From positions 46,931 to 110,930 of the forward strand of contig NZ_WVID01000022.1 in assembly GCF_010091925.1 (NCBI RefSeq): DNA of 64,000 nt, read 5' to 3'. Position numbers and translations under genes: made by a program. Source of the stretch: Nostoc sp. B(2019) (lineage in GTDB: Bacteria > Cyanobacteriota > Cyanobacteriia > Cyanobacteriales > Nostocaceae). Of this stretch, positions 25,088-33,084 are shown one piece after another (positions within the stretch are counted from its first letter, which is position 1; every line of letters begins with the position of its first letter). Under the pieces are notes generated by a model. That model was not told the origin of the DNA and made no database searches. It was given only the letters and a program-made list of their open reading frames with translations.

Positions 25088-25525
25088 TCAGAGTTTTTCT
25101 AAGATTCGGATGAATTCCAGAGGTAAGCCATCAGTATCGGCAATGAAAGCAACTTCGTAAATGCGATCGCCTATCTGTTGTTGTGTCGGTTCCAAAAGTA
25201 CCTTTAGCGGTGGTAGTTCTGGTTGATTTTCTGCCGCTAGCAATACACGTTCTTGTAAACTTGTCAACCAACTGGGTAAATCTGGTGTAATTTCAGTTAA
25301 ATCAAATGAAAGATGATAGTACCCTACATAATGTTCGTCAGCAAATGCATCTGGGGCCGGTTTTGGTTGAGGAATTTGAATTAGTTCAATTCTGCCTCCT
25401 AATCCTTCCATCCAACAAGCTAGGGTATAGCCTGTAGTGAAGCGTTCCGAAACTGTAAACCCTAATTGTTCGTAGAAAGCGATCGCCCGATGAATATTCG
25501 CCGTCCGAATTGAAGCATGGTGCAT
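25088..25525 (-). CDS. VOC/glyoxalase family protein
   Basis: This 145-residue protein has the vicinal-oxygen-chelate fold: MHHASIRTANIHRAIAFYEQLGF at the start, IELIQIP in the middle, HLSFDL, and EVAFIADTDGLPLEFIRIL at the end. The likely metal ligands are the early His, a Glu of IELIQ and a His of YYHLSFD, plus a Glu near the end. ATG at 25525 with AGAGAGGA upstream is preferred; an open frame extends to 25612, but it is repeat-derived and unlike the family. The substrate is unknown. Confidence 0.85.
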   Translation of the reverse strand: MHHASIRTANIHRAIAFYEQLGFTVSERFTTGYTLACWMEGLGGRIELIQIPQPKPAPDAFADEHYVGYYHLSFDLTEITPDLPSWLTSLQERVLLAAENQPELPPLKVLLEPTQQQIGDRIYEVAFIADTDGLPLEFIRILEKL

Positions 25526-25598
25526 AATTTTGTCCTCTCTTACAAAGTCTGAGCGCTGGAAACAGGCGCTCAGACTTTGCGCTTTGTCAGTTGTCATT

Positions 25599-25632
25599 TG
25601 ACCAATGACCAATGACCAATGACTAATGACAA
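25599..25632. repeat. Heptamer tandem repeat (CAATGAC/TAATGAC)
   Basis: At least four units of TGACCAA/TGACTAA lie end to end. The same heptamers occur at 5684-5699, 38764-38780, 39604-39645 and 51909-51935. They resemble the short tandemly repeated repetitive (STRR) sequences known from heterocystous cyanobacteria. Confidence 0.8.
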
Positions 25633-26145
25633 TTACTCAAACAATCTGAAATAAGGATAGCGCACAGGGACTCCAGGCTCTTTTTCCAAGTCAAAATTAA
25701 TCACTTCCCAACAGGGATCTTCTGGGGAATCAGGGCTAAACTCCACAGGTAAGCCGTATAGTCGTGCAGCCGTGATTTCTGGCTGTCCAGAACGCCAAGG
25801 TGTGCTGCGTTCTAAATAGCCACTCATCAATTCTTGATAGCGTCGAGCAATGATTACTCGTGTTGCTCGGTAGCCTTGGGTATACAGCTTGTCTAATGCT
25901 TCGTGAATTTCAAACCGAATACCATCAGGATGGGTATGTTGCCTATACCATTCATTATTCCATCTTCGCCAATGACGCCCAGACTGGAGATGGATCAATT
26001 CTCCGTTTTTAGGATTAGCTTCAAAAGCGCCATGACGCGGACATAAATACGTATCTGTTAGTGTCAGCGCCGGAATAGTCTGGCGACAATGGGGACACTG
26101 TATTTCAGGGCCAAACATTGGGTACTGCAAGCCTGGATTCATCAT
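25633..26145 (-). CDS. TIGR02652-type cyanobacterial zinc-ribbon protein
   Basis: This 170-residue protein has a zinc-ribbon-like CPHC (near residue 17) and CPRH (near residue 35), then a Trp-rich stretch GRHWRRWNNEWYRQHTHPDGIRFEIHEALDKLY. The rest (RATRVIIARRYQELMSGYLER; PYFRLFE) agrees with the uncharacterised TIGR02652 family found in cyanobacteria. The function is unknown; a nucleic-acid role is one possibility. It is followed 21 bases later by the heptamer repeat and the VOC gene on the same strand. Confidence 0.78.
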   Translation of the reverse strand: MMNPGLQYPMFGPEIQCPHCRQTIPALTLTDTYLCPRHGAFEANPKNGELIHLQSGRHWRRWNNEWYRQHTHPDGIRFEIHEALDKLYTQGYRATRVIIARRYQELMSGYLERSTPWRSGQPEITAARLYGLPVEFSPDSPEDPCWEVINFDLEKEPGVPVRYPYFRLFE

Positions 26146-26384
26146 GAAGTGCGTACAAACATAGTTTTGTCTTCACCAGCACCAGTGGGTTGGATTTTAC
26201 ACTTCGGCTCCGTCACTTTGGGTTACTTGCTCACTGCTGCACGGACACGGAGTTGCGGCAGGAACATTTTTCACTAGTGTTCGCCTCAGCGTAGAGGCTT
26301 GACGCTGTGATATTCTGGTTGTGCAACCAGCCTCAATGGTTGGAGTTTCTCCAGTGTTCCTGGGTACCATATTCATATTCTATC

Positions 26385-26912
26385 GTGTCTACCGCTTCTT
26401 ACTGGACATCTGTTGATTTTTCTCAAGCTGCCTTCGTCGCAGCTAACGCTGTTGTAGTCGGCTCTGTAAAAATAGCAGCAGGGGTGAGCATCTGGTATGG
26501 AGCAGTAGTTAGGGGAGATGTAGAACGTATTGATATTGGCGAATGCACGAACATACAGGATGGAGCAATTCTACATGGTGATCCTGGTTTTCCAACAATT
26601 TTAGAAAATTACGTTACCGTAGGGCATCGCGCTGTAGTACATTCCGCCTACATTGAACGTGGAACTTTGATTGGCATTGGCGCAGTGATTTTAGACGGGG
26701 TACGGGTGGGTACTGGTAGCATTATAGGTGCTGGTGCTGTGGTTACTAAGAATATACCGCCTATGTCCCTTGTTGTCGGTGTTCCTGGCAAAGTACAGCG
26801 TCAAGTAACAGAAGTTGAAGCCGCAGAATTAATCGAACACGCTAAACGTTACCAAAAGTTAGCTTTGGTTCATGCCGGTCAGGGGACTGATATCGGCTTT
26901 AACAAGTCTTAG
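26385..26912 (+). CDS. Gamma-carbonic anhydrase family hexapeptide protein
   Basis: This protein of about 175 residues is a left-handed beta-helix with isoleucine-patch repeats (GSVKIAAGVSIWYGAVVRGD; GIGAVILDGVRVGTGSIIGAG). The three zinc His of gamma-class enzymes are in AILHGD and VGHRAVVH. GTG at 26385 is chosen because the family starts just before the first turn; the open frame continues upstream to 26307, but those residues (Trp- and Cys-rich) are unlike the family. Activity of such stand-alone copies varies. No other carbon-uptake gene is adjacent. Confidence 0.85.
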   Translation: MSTASYWTSVDFSQAAFVAANAVVVGSVKIAAGVSIWYGAVVRGDVERIDIGECTNIQDGAILHGDPGFPTILENYVTVGHRAVVHSAYIERGTLIGIGAVILDGVRVGTGSIIGAGAVVTKNIPPMSLVVGVPGKVQRQVTEVEAAELIEHAKRYQKLALVHAGQGTDIGFNKS

Positions 26913-27135
26913 GGACTGGGAACTCTTGAGAGAGGGAAAAGGTTAAAGGGTAAGGGGATGATCTTTTTCTTTCCCCCTTATCCCCAGAGGGGGCCTCTCC
27001 TTCCCCTTTGCCCAATGCCCAACAATTTAAACATTCTTTACACATTGATTTGGAAAAATTGCCCACTTCAGCTAAAAATAAAAATGAGAAGAGTTGACAA
27101 AAGTTTAATTTCTACTGAAGAGAGGGGTTCTAGAC

Positions 27136-27261
27136 ATGGATATTGATTTCCGTATAGCGATCGTTTTAGCACCAATCGCCATTGCTGCTGGCTGGGCAGT
27201 GTTTAATATTGGCGCTGCGGCTTTAAGACAAATTCAAGGCTTTTTGGATAGAGAAGCTTAA
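27136..27261 (+). CDS. psbY: Photosystem II protein Y
   Basis: This 41-residue protein reads [20 protein letters not shown] and ends FLDREA. The acidic N-terminus, single membrane helix with Gly-Trp, and the RQIQGFLDR tail match PsbY, a peripheral one-helix subunit of photosystem II next to cytochrome b559. It lies alone, with a TTGACA hexamer about 45 bases upstream and an intrinsic terminator at 27289-27326. Its length is below usual gene-finding cut-offs. Confidence 0.92.
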   Translation: MDIDFRIAIVLAPIAIAAGWAVFNIGAAALRQIQGFLDREA

Positions 27262-27288
27262 ACTCGATTCAATATCATCACTGTTTCA

Positions 27289-27326
27289 ACCGACTGTTTC
27301 TCTTTACTGAGACAGTCGGTTTTATT
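27289..27326 (+). terminator. Intrinsic terminator of psbY
   Basis: ACCGACTGTTTCTC pairs with GAGACAGTCGGT (two bulged T) around TTTACT and is followed by TTTATT. Confidence 0.88.
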
Positions 27327-27408
27327 CATCGGACAAGGGTCAAGGGTCATTTGTGATTAATTATTCTCTTCGTCCACTCCCCCAATCCCCAATTCCCCAT
27401 CCCCAATC

Positions 27409-28767
27409 GTGGATATCGATTCTGTAATACAACCCTTTCACCGCTTTGGTGTCCATCTAGGACTCGATCGCATTATTAAATTATTAGCAAAGCTCGGCAA
27501 TCCCCATCACCAAGTCCCGGTAATTCACGTTGCTGGTACTAACGGCAAAGGTTCGGTCTGTGCTTATCTTTCCTCTGTACTTACCGAGGCTGGTTATCGT
27601 ACAGGCCGCTACACTTCTCCCCATTTAGTCGATTGGACAGAACGCATTTGTCTCAACGAACAGCCAATTCCCTCTCACGAATTGAGCCAATTATTAGAAA
27701 AAGTCCAAGCGGCTATTCGGGCTGGGGATGAGTCCGCAACTCAATTTGAGGTAATTACAGCGGCGGCTTGGTTGTATTTTGCTCAGCAACAAGTTGATAT
27801 AGCAGTGGTAGAAGTAGGATTAGGAGGTCGTTTAGATGCTACTAATGTCTGCTTGCAGCCTTTAGTTACTGTCATAACTTCCATCAGCCGCGAACACTGG
27901 CAGCAACTTGGTTCTACTGTCGCTGAAATTGCCAGAGAAAAAGCTGGTATTCTCAAACCTGGATGTCCCGTTGTAATTGGACTATTGCCACCGGATGCCG
28001 AAAAAGTCATGCGATCGCGTGCTTTAGAATTACAATGCCCAATTTTTACGCCTCAGCCTTCCCGCGAGATAGCCCCAGGATGGGCAGAGTATGAGAGAGG
28101 GAGCAGGGGAGCGGAGGGGCAGGGGAGCGGAGGAGCAGGGGAGCAGGGGGAGACAAAAGAACTAGCGCATCACTTGATTAAATATCCTTTGCCATTAGCG
28201 GGACAAATTCAGTTAAATAATTCGGCTTTGGCTTTAGCCACTTTAGAGATTCTTCAACAACAGGGTTGGCAGATTTCAGAAGAAGCGATCGCTCAAGGCA
28301 TGGCAAAAACTCAATGGTTGGGGCGGATGCAATGGACTACTTGGAAAAACCATAAATTATTACTTGATGGCGCTCACAATCCAGCCGCAGCCCAAGTCCT
28401 CCGTGAGTATATCGATAGCTTAAACACAGTTAACAACAAGCCCATACATTGGGTTATGGGAATGTTCTCTGATAAAGATCACGCTGATATTTTTACCGCC
28501 CTACTGCGCCCAGGCGATCGCCTTTACTTAGTACCAATACCAGTAGAACCTTGGCCAGGAAGAACCTCCGCTGACCTACACAAATTAGCCAGCCTAGCTC
28601 ATAACCTCTGTCCAAATTTGAGCGATCGCCAAATACATCCAGATTTATTCACAGCACTAAATTCAGCAACTTCAACCGCTACCACAAACGATTTAATCGT
28701 CCTATGTGGTTCCCTTTATCTAGTAGGAGAATTTTTAACAACCACAAACATAACTCATAATTCATAA
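27409..28767 (+). CDS. folC: Bifunctional folylpolyglutamate/dihydrofolate synthase
   Basis: This 452-residue ligase adds Glu to folates. The ATP loop GTNGKGSVCAYLSSVL, the Mur-ligase-like RLDATN motif and the C-terminal LLDGAHNPAAAQVL are all present. The start is GTG at 27409, directly after a run of CCCAATC heptamers (27380-27405), so the repeat fills the ribosome binding region. Near residue 230 a Gly/Glu/Arg-rich stretch (ERGSRGAEGQGSGGAGEQGE) is coded by a GA-rich repeat at 28091-28153 and appears to be an in-frame insertion between the two domains. Confidence 0.92.
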   Translation: MDIDSVIQPFHRFGVHLGLDRIIKLLAKLGNPHHQVPVIHVAGTNGKGSVCAYLSSVLTEAGYRTGRYTSPHLVDWTERICLNEQPIPSHELSQLLEKVQAAIRAGDESATQFEVITAAAWLYFAQQQVDIAVVEVGLGGRLDATNVCLQPLVTVITSISREHWQQLGSTVAEIAREKAGILKPGCPVVIGLLPPDAEKVMRSRALELQCPIFTPQPSREIAPGWAEYERGSRGAEGQGSGGAGEQGETKELAHHLIKYPLPLAGQIQLNNSALALATLEILQQQGWQISEEAIAQGMAKTQWLGRMQWTTWKNHKLLLDGAHNPAAAQVLREYIDSLNTVNNKPIHWVMGMFSDKDHADIFTALLRPGDRLYLVPIPVEPWPGRTSADLHKLASLAHNLCPNLSDRQIHPDLFTALNSATSTATTNDLIVLCGSLYLVGEFLTTTNITHNS

Positions 28768-28785
28768 TTCTGAATTATGAATTAT
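28757..28785. terminator. Bidirectional palindrome between folC and the binding-protein gene
   Basis: ATAATTCATAATTC and GAATTATGAATTAT pair perfectly around one T. The palindrome overlaps the folC stop and is followed by A/T-rich sequence on both sides. It separates two convergent genes, so a two-way terminator is plausible, though all pairs except four are A-T. Confidence 0.55.
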
Positions 28786-28795
28786 GAATTATAAA

Positions 28796-30094
28796 TTATC
28801 TTTGATTCCACTGTTGCGCCGCATCTTCTACAGCTTTATCTACTGTCTTCTGGTCTAGCATTGCTGCTTGTAAATTCTCGTAAACTGCCTTTTGCAGTTT
28901 TTTGAAATCCTTCAAAGTAGGGGTTAATATTTCTGCTTGTTGCAGTTGTTGAGCGGTGATAACTCTTGCTTTTTCTACTGTGGAAGCAGTAGCCGGGACA
29001 TCTTTAAAGTAGCTGTCAGACAGTGCTTTGACTGTAGAAGGAAGGACATTTGCAGCTTTGGCAAAGGCTAATTGATTTTCGTCATTAGTGACAAATAGAG
29101 CAAATTTCACAGCGGCGTCAGGGTTTTTAGTTTCACGGGGAATAACTATGTTCATTACAGCTACATTTTTCTTCCCTGTATCACCCGTTAGTTGGGGTGC
29201 GATCGCTGAAGCTTGAGCAATTTTCGGGGCATTATTGGCGATCGTTTTGAGAAACTCTGGTCCCGAAGCTAGAAACGCCGTCTCTCCAGCTTGGTATAAA
29301 TCGATCGCATGGCGATGTCCTTGCGTTAATACCTCTTTAGGAAGCAAGCCTTTTTTATACAAGTCCACCCAATACTGAAACGCTGCTTTACCTTGGGGAG
29401 AGTTAAACGCTGCTTTACCTTCGGCATCAATTAGAGTAACTCCCATCTGCACAAAGGATTCCAGCACTTCACCGGAATCTTGCGGAACAAAAGTCACAAA
29501 AAAGGCATATTTGCCAGTCTTATCTTTAATTTGTTGTGCTGCTTGTGCTAATTCTGCGTAGGTTGCAGGTGATTTATTGATACCTGCCTGTTTTAATAAA
29601 TCAGTGTTATAAATGGTTAGCCTTGTGGTGAGATACCAGGGAATCCCGAAACTCTTGCCATTGAGTGTGCTTGCTTTCCAAATATTCGGCAGATAGGAGG
29701 AACGGACTTCATTTGAGATTTTTGTATCTAAATCTAACCAGGCATTTCGGCCGGCGAGTTGGGAAGCAAAACCTGGATTGAGGTTAACAACATCAGGTGG
29801 CGTTTTTGCTGAGACAGCTGTTAATATTTTGTTCTCCATCGCCGCCCAGGGTACATCCACCCAGTTAACCTTTATACCTGAGTTTTTCGATTCAAAATTT
29901 GTAATCAGGCTTTGGAAATAATTGGTAAATTGCGGTTGGAGTTGCATCGTCCAAAACTCAACAGTTGTTGCTCCTGAAGCAGCCTGTTTTGTGCCTGTAC
30001 CAACGTTACCTGTGCTGCAACTTAGAATCCAACTGGTAAATAAGCCAAGTATTGCCCAAGCAGCTAATTGTTTAAATTTTCGCAATTGAATCAT
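28796..30094 (-). CDS. ABC transporter sugar-binding lipoprotein (family 1)
   Basis: This 432-residue extracellular solute-binding protein starts MIQLRKFKQLAAWAILGLF and has the lipobox ILSC, so it is a lipoprotein. The family-1 pattern is clear: VEFWTMQLQPQF, FESKNSGIKVNWVDVPW, PPDVVNLNPG, FGIPWYLTT and AGETAFLASGPEF. Sugars are the usual ligands. No permease or ATPase gene lies nearby, so it is an orphan in this window. ATG at 30094 is preferred over 30139 because the upstream residues (HKIFTPNKRKN) precede a normal basic n-region and are unlikely. Confidence 0.88.
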   Translation of the reverse strand: MIQLRKFKQLAAWAILGLFTSWILSCSTGNVGTGTKQAASGATTVEFWTMQLQPQFTNYFQSLITNFESKNSGIKVNWVDVPWAAMENKILTAVSAKTPPDVVNLNPGFASQLAGRNAWLDLDTKISNEVRSSYLPNIWKASTLNGKSFGIPWYLTTRLTIYNTDLLKQAGINKSPATYAELAQAAQQIKDKTGKYAFFVTFVPQDSGEVLESFVQMGVTLIDAEGKAAFNSPQGKAAFQYWVDLYKKGLLPKEVLTQGHRHAIDLYQAGETAFLASGPEFLKTIANNAPKIAQASAIAPQLTGDTGKKNVAVMNIVIPRETKNPDAAVKFALFVTNDENQLAFAKAANVLPSTVKALSDSYFKDVPATASTVEKARVITAQQLQQAEILTPTLKDFKKLQKAVYENLQAAMLDQKTVDKAVEDAAQQWNQR

Positions 30095-30172
30095 CTTACC
30101 AGTATTTTTACGCTTGTTCGGGGTGAAAATCTTATGCAAAATTGTCGAGATTATAGGCTAAATCGATTACCA

Positions 30173-30200
30173 GTAGAGACGTGATACATCGCATCTCTAC
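30173..30200. repeat. GTAGAGACG palindromic repeat
   Basis: GTAGAGACG and its near-inverse GCATCTCTAC flank TGATACAT. It contains an in-frame GTG that can mislead the choice of the pilM start. Related copies are at 8656-8677, 50415-50441 and 62122-62150. Confidence 0.8.
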
Positions 30201-30237
30201 ATTAAATTTTCAATTTACCAGTCTAGCAGGCACAACT

Positions 30238-31344
30238 GTGGTTAAAAGCTTCAATAGTCTGTTTGGCAAATCTAATAAAGGGGTTGGCATTGAACTTGCC
30301 CCAGAACGGGTAAATATAGTTCAGCTACGCAAACAGCGTCAAGGCTTAAAAATAGAAGCCTTTACATCAGTAGCAGTTCCAGAAGGCGTAGTTACCGATG
30401 GTCAAATCACTGACCCTCCAGCAATGGCGCAGTTAATTCAACAGGCGCTAGCTGAGAGTAAAATCAAAGCCTCTCGCGTAGCTACTGCTGTACCAGGGCG
30501 TGATTCTATTGTCCGTCTGATACCCGTACCGGCAGAGTTAGATGATAAAGAACTGCGAGAAATGGTGATAAACCACGAAGCAGGTTTGTATTTACCCTAT
30601 CCCCGCGAAGAAGCTGATGTAGATTATCAGAAACTTGGGTATTTTGTAGACGAGGATGGTATTGAAAAAGTACAGGTACTTCTAGTTGCCACCCGCAAGG
30701 ACGTGACTGATACCTATATAAGTACATTCGAGCAGGCAGGATTGCAAATTGATGTTTTAGAAATTAACAGTTTTGCTCTGCTTCGGACTATTCGCGATCA
30801 ATTGCGGCAATTTGGGCCGCAAGAAGCAGCGGTACTAGTTGATATAGAGTTCGATAGTACAGAAATTGCCATCATTGTTAACGGAGTGCCGCAATTTTCG
30901 CGCACTGTGCCCATTGGCACTTATCAACTGCAAACTGCTCTAGCGAGGGCTATGAGCTTACCTACATCACGAGATATGGGAATGTTGCAGGGAATGACCA
31001 TTCCTTCAACTCCCGTAGATGGCGGCAAAACTGGGGTTACAGGAATCGATCCTGGGATGGCGGCTATTGTCAGAGTATTGGCAGAACTAACAGATGAACT
31101 ACGCCGTTCCATCGATTTTTACCTCAACCAGAGTGAAAATTTGGAGGTAGCGCAGATTCTCCTAGCTGGGCCAGGAGGCGGACTTTTACAGCTAGATGAG
31201 TTCTTTACCCAAAGATTGAGCTTGCCAACTACTCAGATAGATCCCATTGGTTCTTTGTCCTTAGAAGTTGACAACGATAAATATCCCCAAGTGCAACGCT
31301 CTGGTTTAGCGATTGTACTCGGTTTAGGAATGCGGGAGGTGTGA
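30238..31344 (+). CDS. pilM: Type IV pilus assembly protein PilM
   Basis: This 368-residue actin/FtsA-like ATP-binding protein sits on the cytoplasmic side of the pilus alignment complex and binds the PilN N-terminus. Motifs are GVGIELAPERVNIVQLRKQ (phosphate 1), VLVDIEFDSTEIAIIVNG (phosphate 2) and ILLAGPGGGLLQLDEFF (adenosine). GTG at 30238 gives the family start VKSFNSLFGKS; the frame extends to 30181, but that part is coded by a dispersed repeat. It heads pilM-pilN-pilO-pilQ. Confidence 0.93.
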   Translation: MVKSFNSLFGKSNKGVGIELAPERVNIVQLRKQRQGLKIEAFTSVAVPEGVVTDGQITDPPAMAQLIQQALAESKIKASRVATAVPGRDSIVRLIPVPAELDDKELREMVINHEAGLYLPYPREEADVDYQKLGYFVDEDGIEKVQVLLVATRKDVTDTYISTFEQAGLQIDVLEINSFALLRTIRDQLRQFGPQEAAVLVDIEFDSTEIAIIVNGVPQFSRTVPIGTYQLQTALARAMSLPTSRDMGMLQGMTIPSTPVDGGKTGVTGIDPGMAAIVRVLAELTDELRRSIDFYLNQSENLEVAQILLAGPGGGLLQLDEFFTQRLSLPTTQIDPIGSLSLEVDNDKYPQVQRSGLAIVLGLGMREV

Positions 31345-31428
31345 TAAAAATTTTGGATTGTCTATTTTGACAACCACGCTGTTTGAGAATTCTCAAACCA
31401 TAATATTTATCTTAGTTGGTGTGAGAAC

Positions 31429-32199
31429 ATGTACAGTCTTGATGTTAACTTTCTTAAAGACCGCCCAGCATACCAGAAAAAGCCCGACAAAAAGGCAGGA
31501 CTAACACTACCTACAGGGAATTTAACACCCGCTTATGTGGGAGTCGGTCTAGGTGTGTGTCTTCCACTTCTGGTGGCAGGTGGTTGGTGGTTTTTGCAAG
31601 CGAAAATTACTGAATTAGAGGGGACAATAGCACAACTAGATCAGGAAAACAAGAGATTAGATACAGAAATAGGAAATATTAACAAAATCAAAGCAGAGAC
31701 AAACGCAGTTAAAGGGGAAACGCAAGCTTTGGTTACTGTTTTTGACCAGATTCGTCCTTGGTCAGCCATGTTACAAGATTTGCGCGATCGCATACCAGCA
31801 TCAGTGCAAATTGAGAACGTCAAGCAAATCTCACCCACTCCGGCAGCACAAGGGCAGCCACCAAACAATCCCGCTGGAGGCTTAGAAATTACTGGCCTGG
31901 CTCGCTCCTATAACGATGTCAACGATTTCTTATTAACTCTGCAACAGTCTCAGTTTTTAAAGTCCTCAGAAAGCAAAATTATCACAGCAACTTTAGTAGA
32001 TGCGCCAATACCACCAAATGCTGTGAGATCTCCTACAGCCATACCAATTAAGCCACCCCAAATAGTTAAATACACTATTCAATCGAGTATGAATGATGTC
32101 CCAGCTTCGGAATTAATCCGGGAGTTGGAGCAAAAAGGCACAGTAGGATTAGTGGCTCGAATTCGCAGTATGCAACAAACAGGAGTCATTTCAAAATGA
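31429..32199 (+). CDS. pilN: Type IV pilus assembly protein PilN
   Basis: This 256-residue inner-membrane protein starts MYSLDVNFLKDRPAYQKK, whose LDVNFLKDR segment resembles the PilM-binding INLLPWR-type motif. One membrane helix (YVGVGLGVCLPLLVAGGWWF) is followed by a coiled coil (TELEGTIAQLDQENKRLDTE) and a ferredoxin-like periplasmic domain. The stop overlaps the pilO start by four bases (ATGA), implying coupled translation. The C-terminal 90 residues are longer than in proteobacterial PilN. Confidence 0.9.
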   Translation: MYSLDVNFLKDRPAYQKKPDKKAGLTLPTGNLTPAYVGVGLGVCLPLLVAGGWWFLQAKITELEGTIAQLDQENKRLDTEIGNINKIKAETNAVKGETQALVTVFDQIRPWSAMLQDLRDRIPASVQIENVKQISPTPAAQGQPPNNPAGGLEITGLARSYNDVNDFLLTLQQSQFLKSSESKIITATLVDAPIPPNAVRSPTAIPIKPPQIVKYTIQSSMNDVPASELIRELEQKGTVGLVARIRSMQQTGVISK

Positions 32200-32963
32200 C
32201 AGTAAGTGATGATTTAAATTTTGCAGAACAAGGCGGTGAATTTGACTCAGCAGCGCCAGCCTACCCCGTCGTCTTTGGCATTAGCTTCACACCCAAAATC
32301 ATAGGCATTTTGGCAGGAGTTTTTGGTTTAGCGGCAGCAGCTTATATATTATTCAACCTGGTGATGCCAGCTTGGGAAAACTATCAGCAGCAACAAGCAA
32401 AAAGCGCCGAACTGCAAGGGCAAATTCAGCAAAAGATAGCCAGCCTCAAACAGATTGATAAAGTAAAAGACGAGCTAGCACAGGCAAAGCAGCAAAAAAT
32501 CCAGGTTTTAGGTTTATTTGCTAACGAGAAAACCTTAGATACATTACTGCTGGATATGAATCGCTTGGTCGAATCTGGGAATGCTCAAAAAGCTTCTTTT
32601 AATACAGAGAGAGCCAAACTGAAAAAGTATGTGCCAGCTTCACAGAAACCAGAACCGATTGCCGATGGAACTCTGGGAACACAGGTTGATGGCAAGCTAA
32701 AACGTAGCAGTGTCAATATTGAAATTTCTGGAACTTATGAACAAACACAATCGATAATTCGTAACATTGAGCGCTTACAGCCTTTATTGATAGTTAGAGA
32801 CTATCAATCAACCTTAGCTCCACCTGAAACTAGAGTTTTACCAGATAGAACGGTGGTGGTGCGGTCTGGGCCTGCATCAATCAACACATCCTTCCAGCTA
32901 CAGGCATTAATGCCACTTACTCCAGAGGACTTAGCAGCAGCTAAAACTGCCCCCAAGAAGTAA
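32196..32963 (+). CDS. pilO: Type IV pilus assembly protein PilO
   Basis: This 255-residue protein pairs with PilN in the periplasmic ring that links PilM to the secretin. An acidic N-terminus (SDDLNFAEQGGEFDS) precedes one membrane helix (IIGILAGVFGLAAAAYILFNL), a coiled coil (KSAELQGQIQQKIASLKQID) and a two-part alpha/beta domain. It starts inside the last codons of pilN. Confidence 0.9.
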   Translation: MTVSDDLNFAEQGGEFDSAAPAYPVVFGISFTPKIIGILAGVFGLAAAAYILFNLVMPAWENYQQQQAKSAELQGQIQQKIASLKQIDKVKDELAQAKQQKIQVLGLFANEKTLDTLLLDMNRLVESGNAQKASFNTERAKLKKYVPASQKPEPIADGTLGTQVDGKLKRSSVNIEISGTYEQTQSIIRNIERLQPLLIVRDYQSTLAPPETRVLPDRTVVVRSGPASINTSFQLQALMPLTPEDLAAAKTAPKK

Positions 32964-33084
32964 CAATAAACAGTGCTGAGTTTTGAGTCTTGAGTAGTCA
33001 GTAGAAAAAATACTCAGCACTCATAGCGGCACAACTACTCAAAGATTATTGGTTAACAAGGTTTTATAAGGTGAGGAATGAACT

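Noticed and set aside
25599..25632. Heptamer arrays considered as a CRISPR
   Set aside because: Units are seven bases without spacers; no array of 25-40 base repeats with unique spacers and no cas gene is seen in the window.
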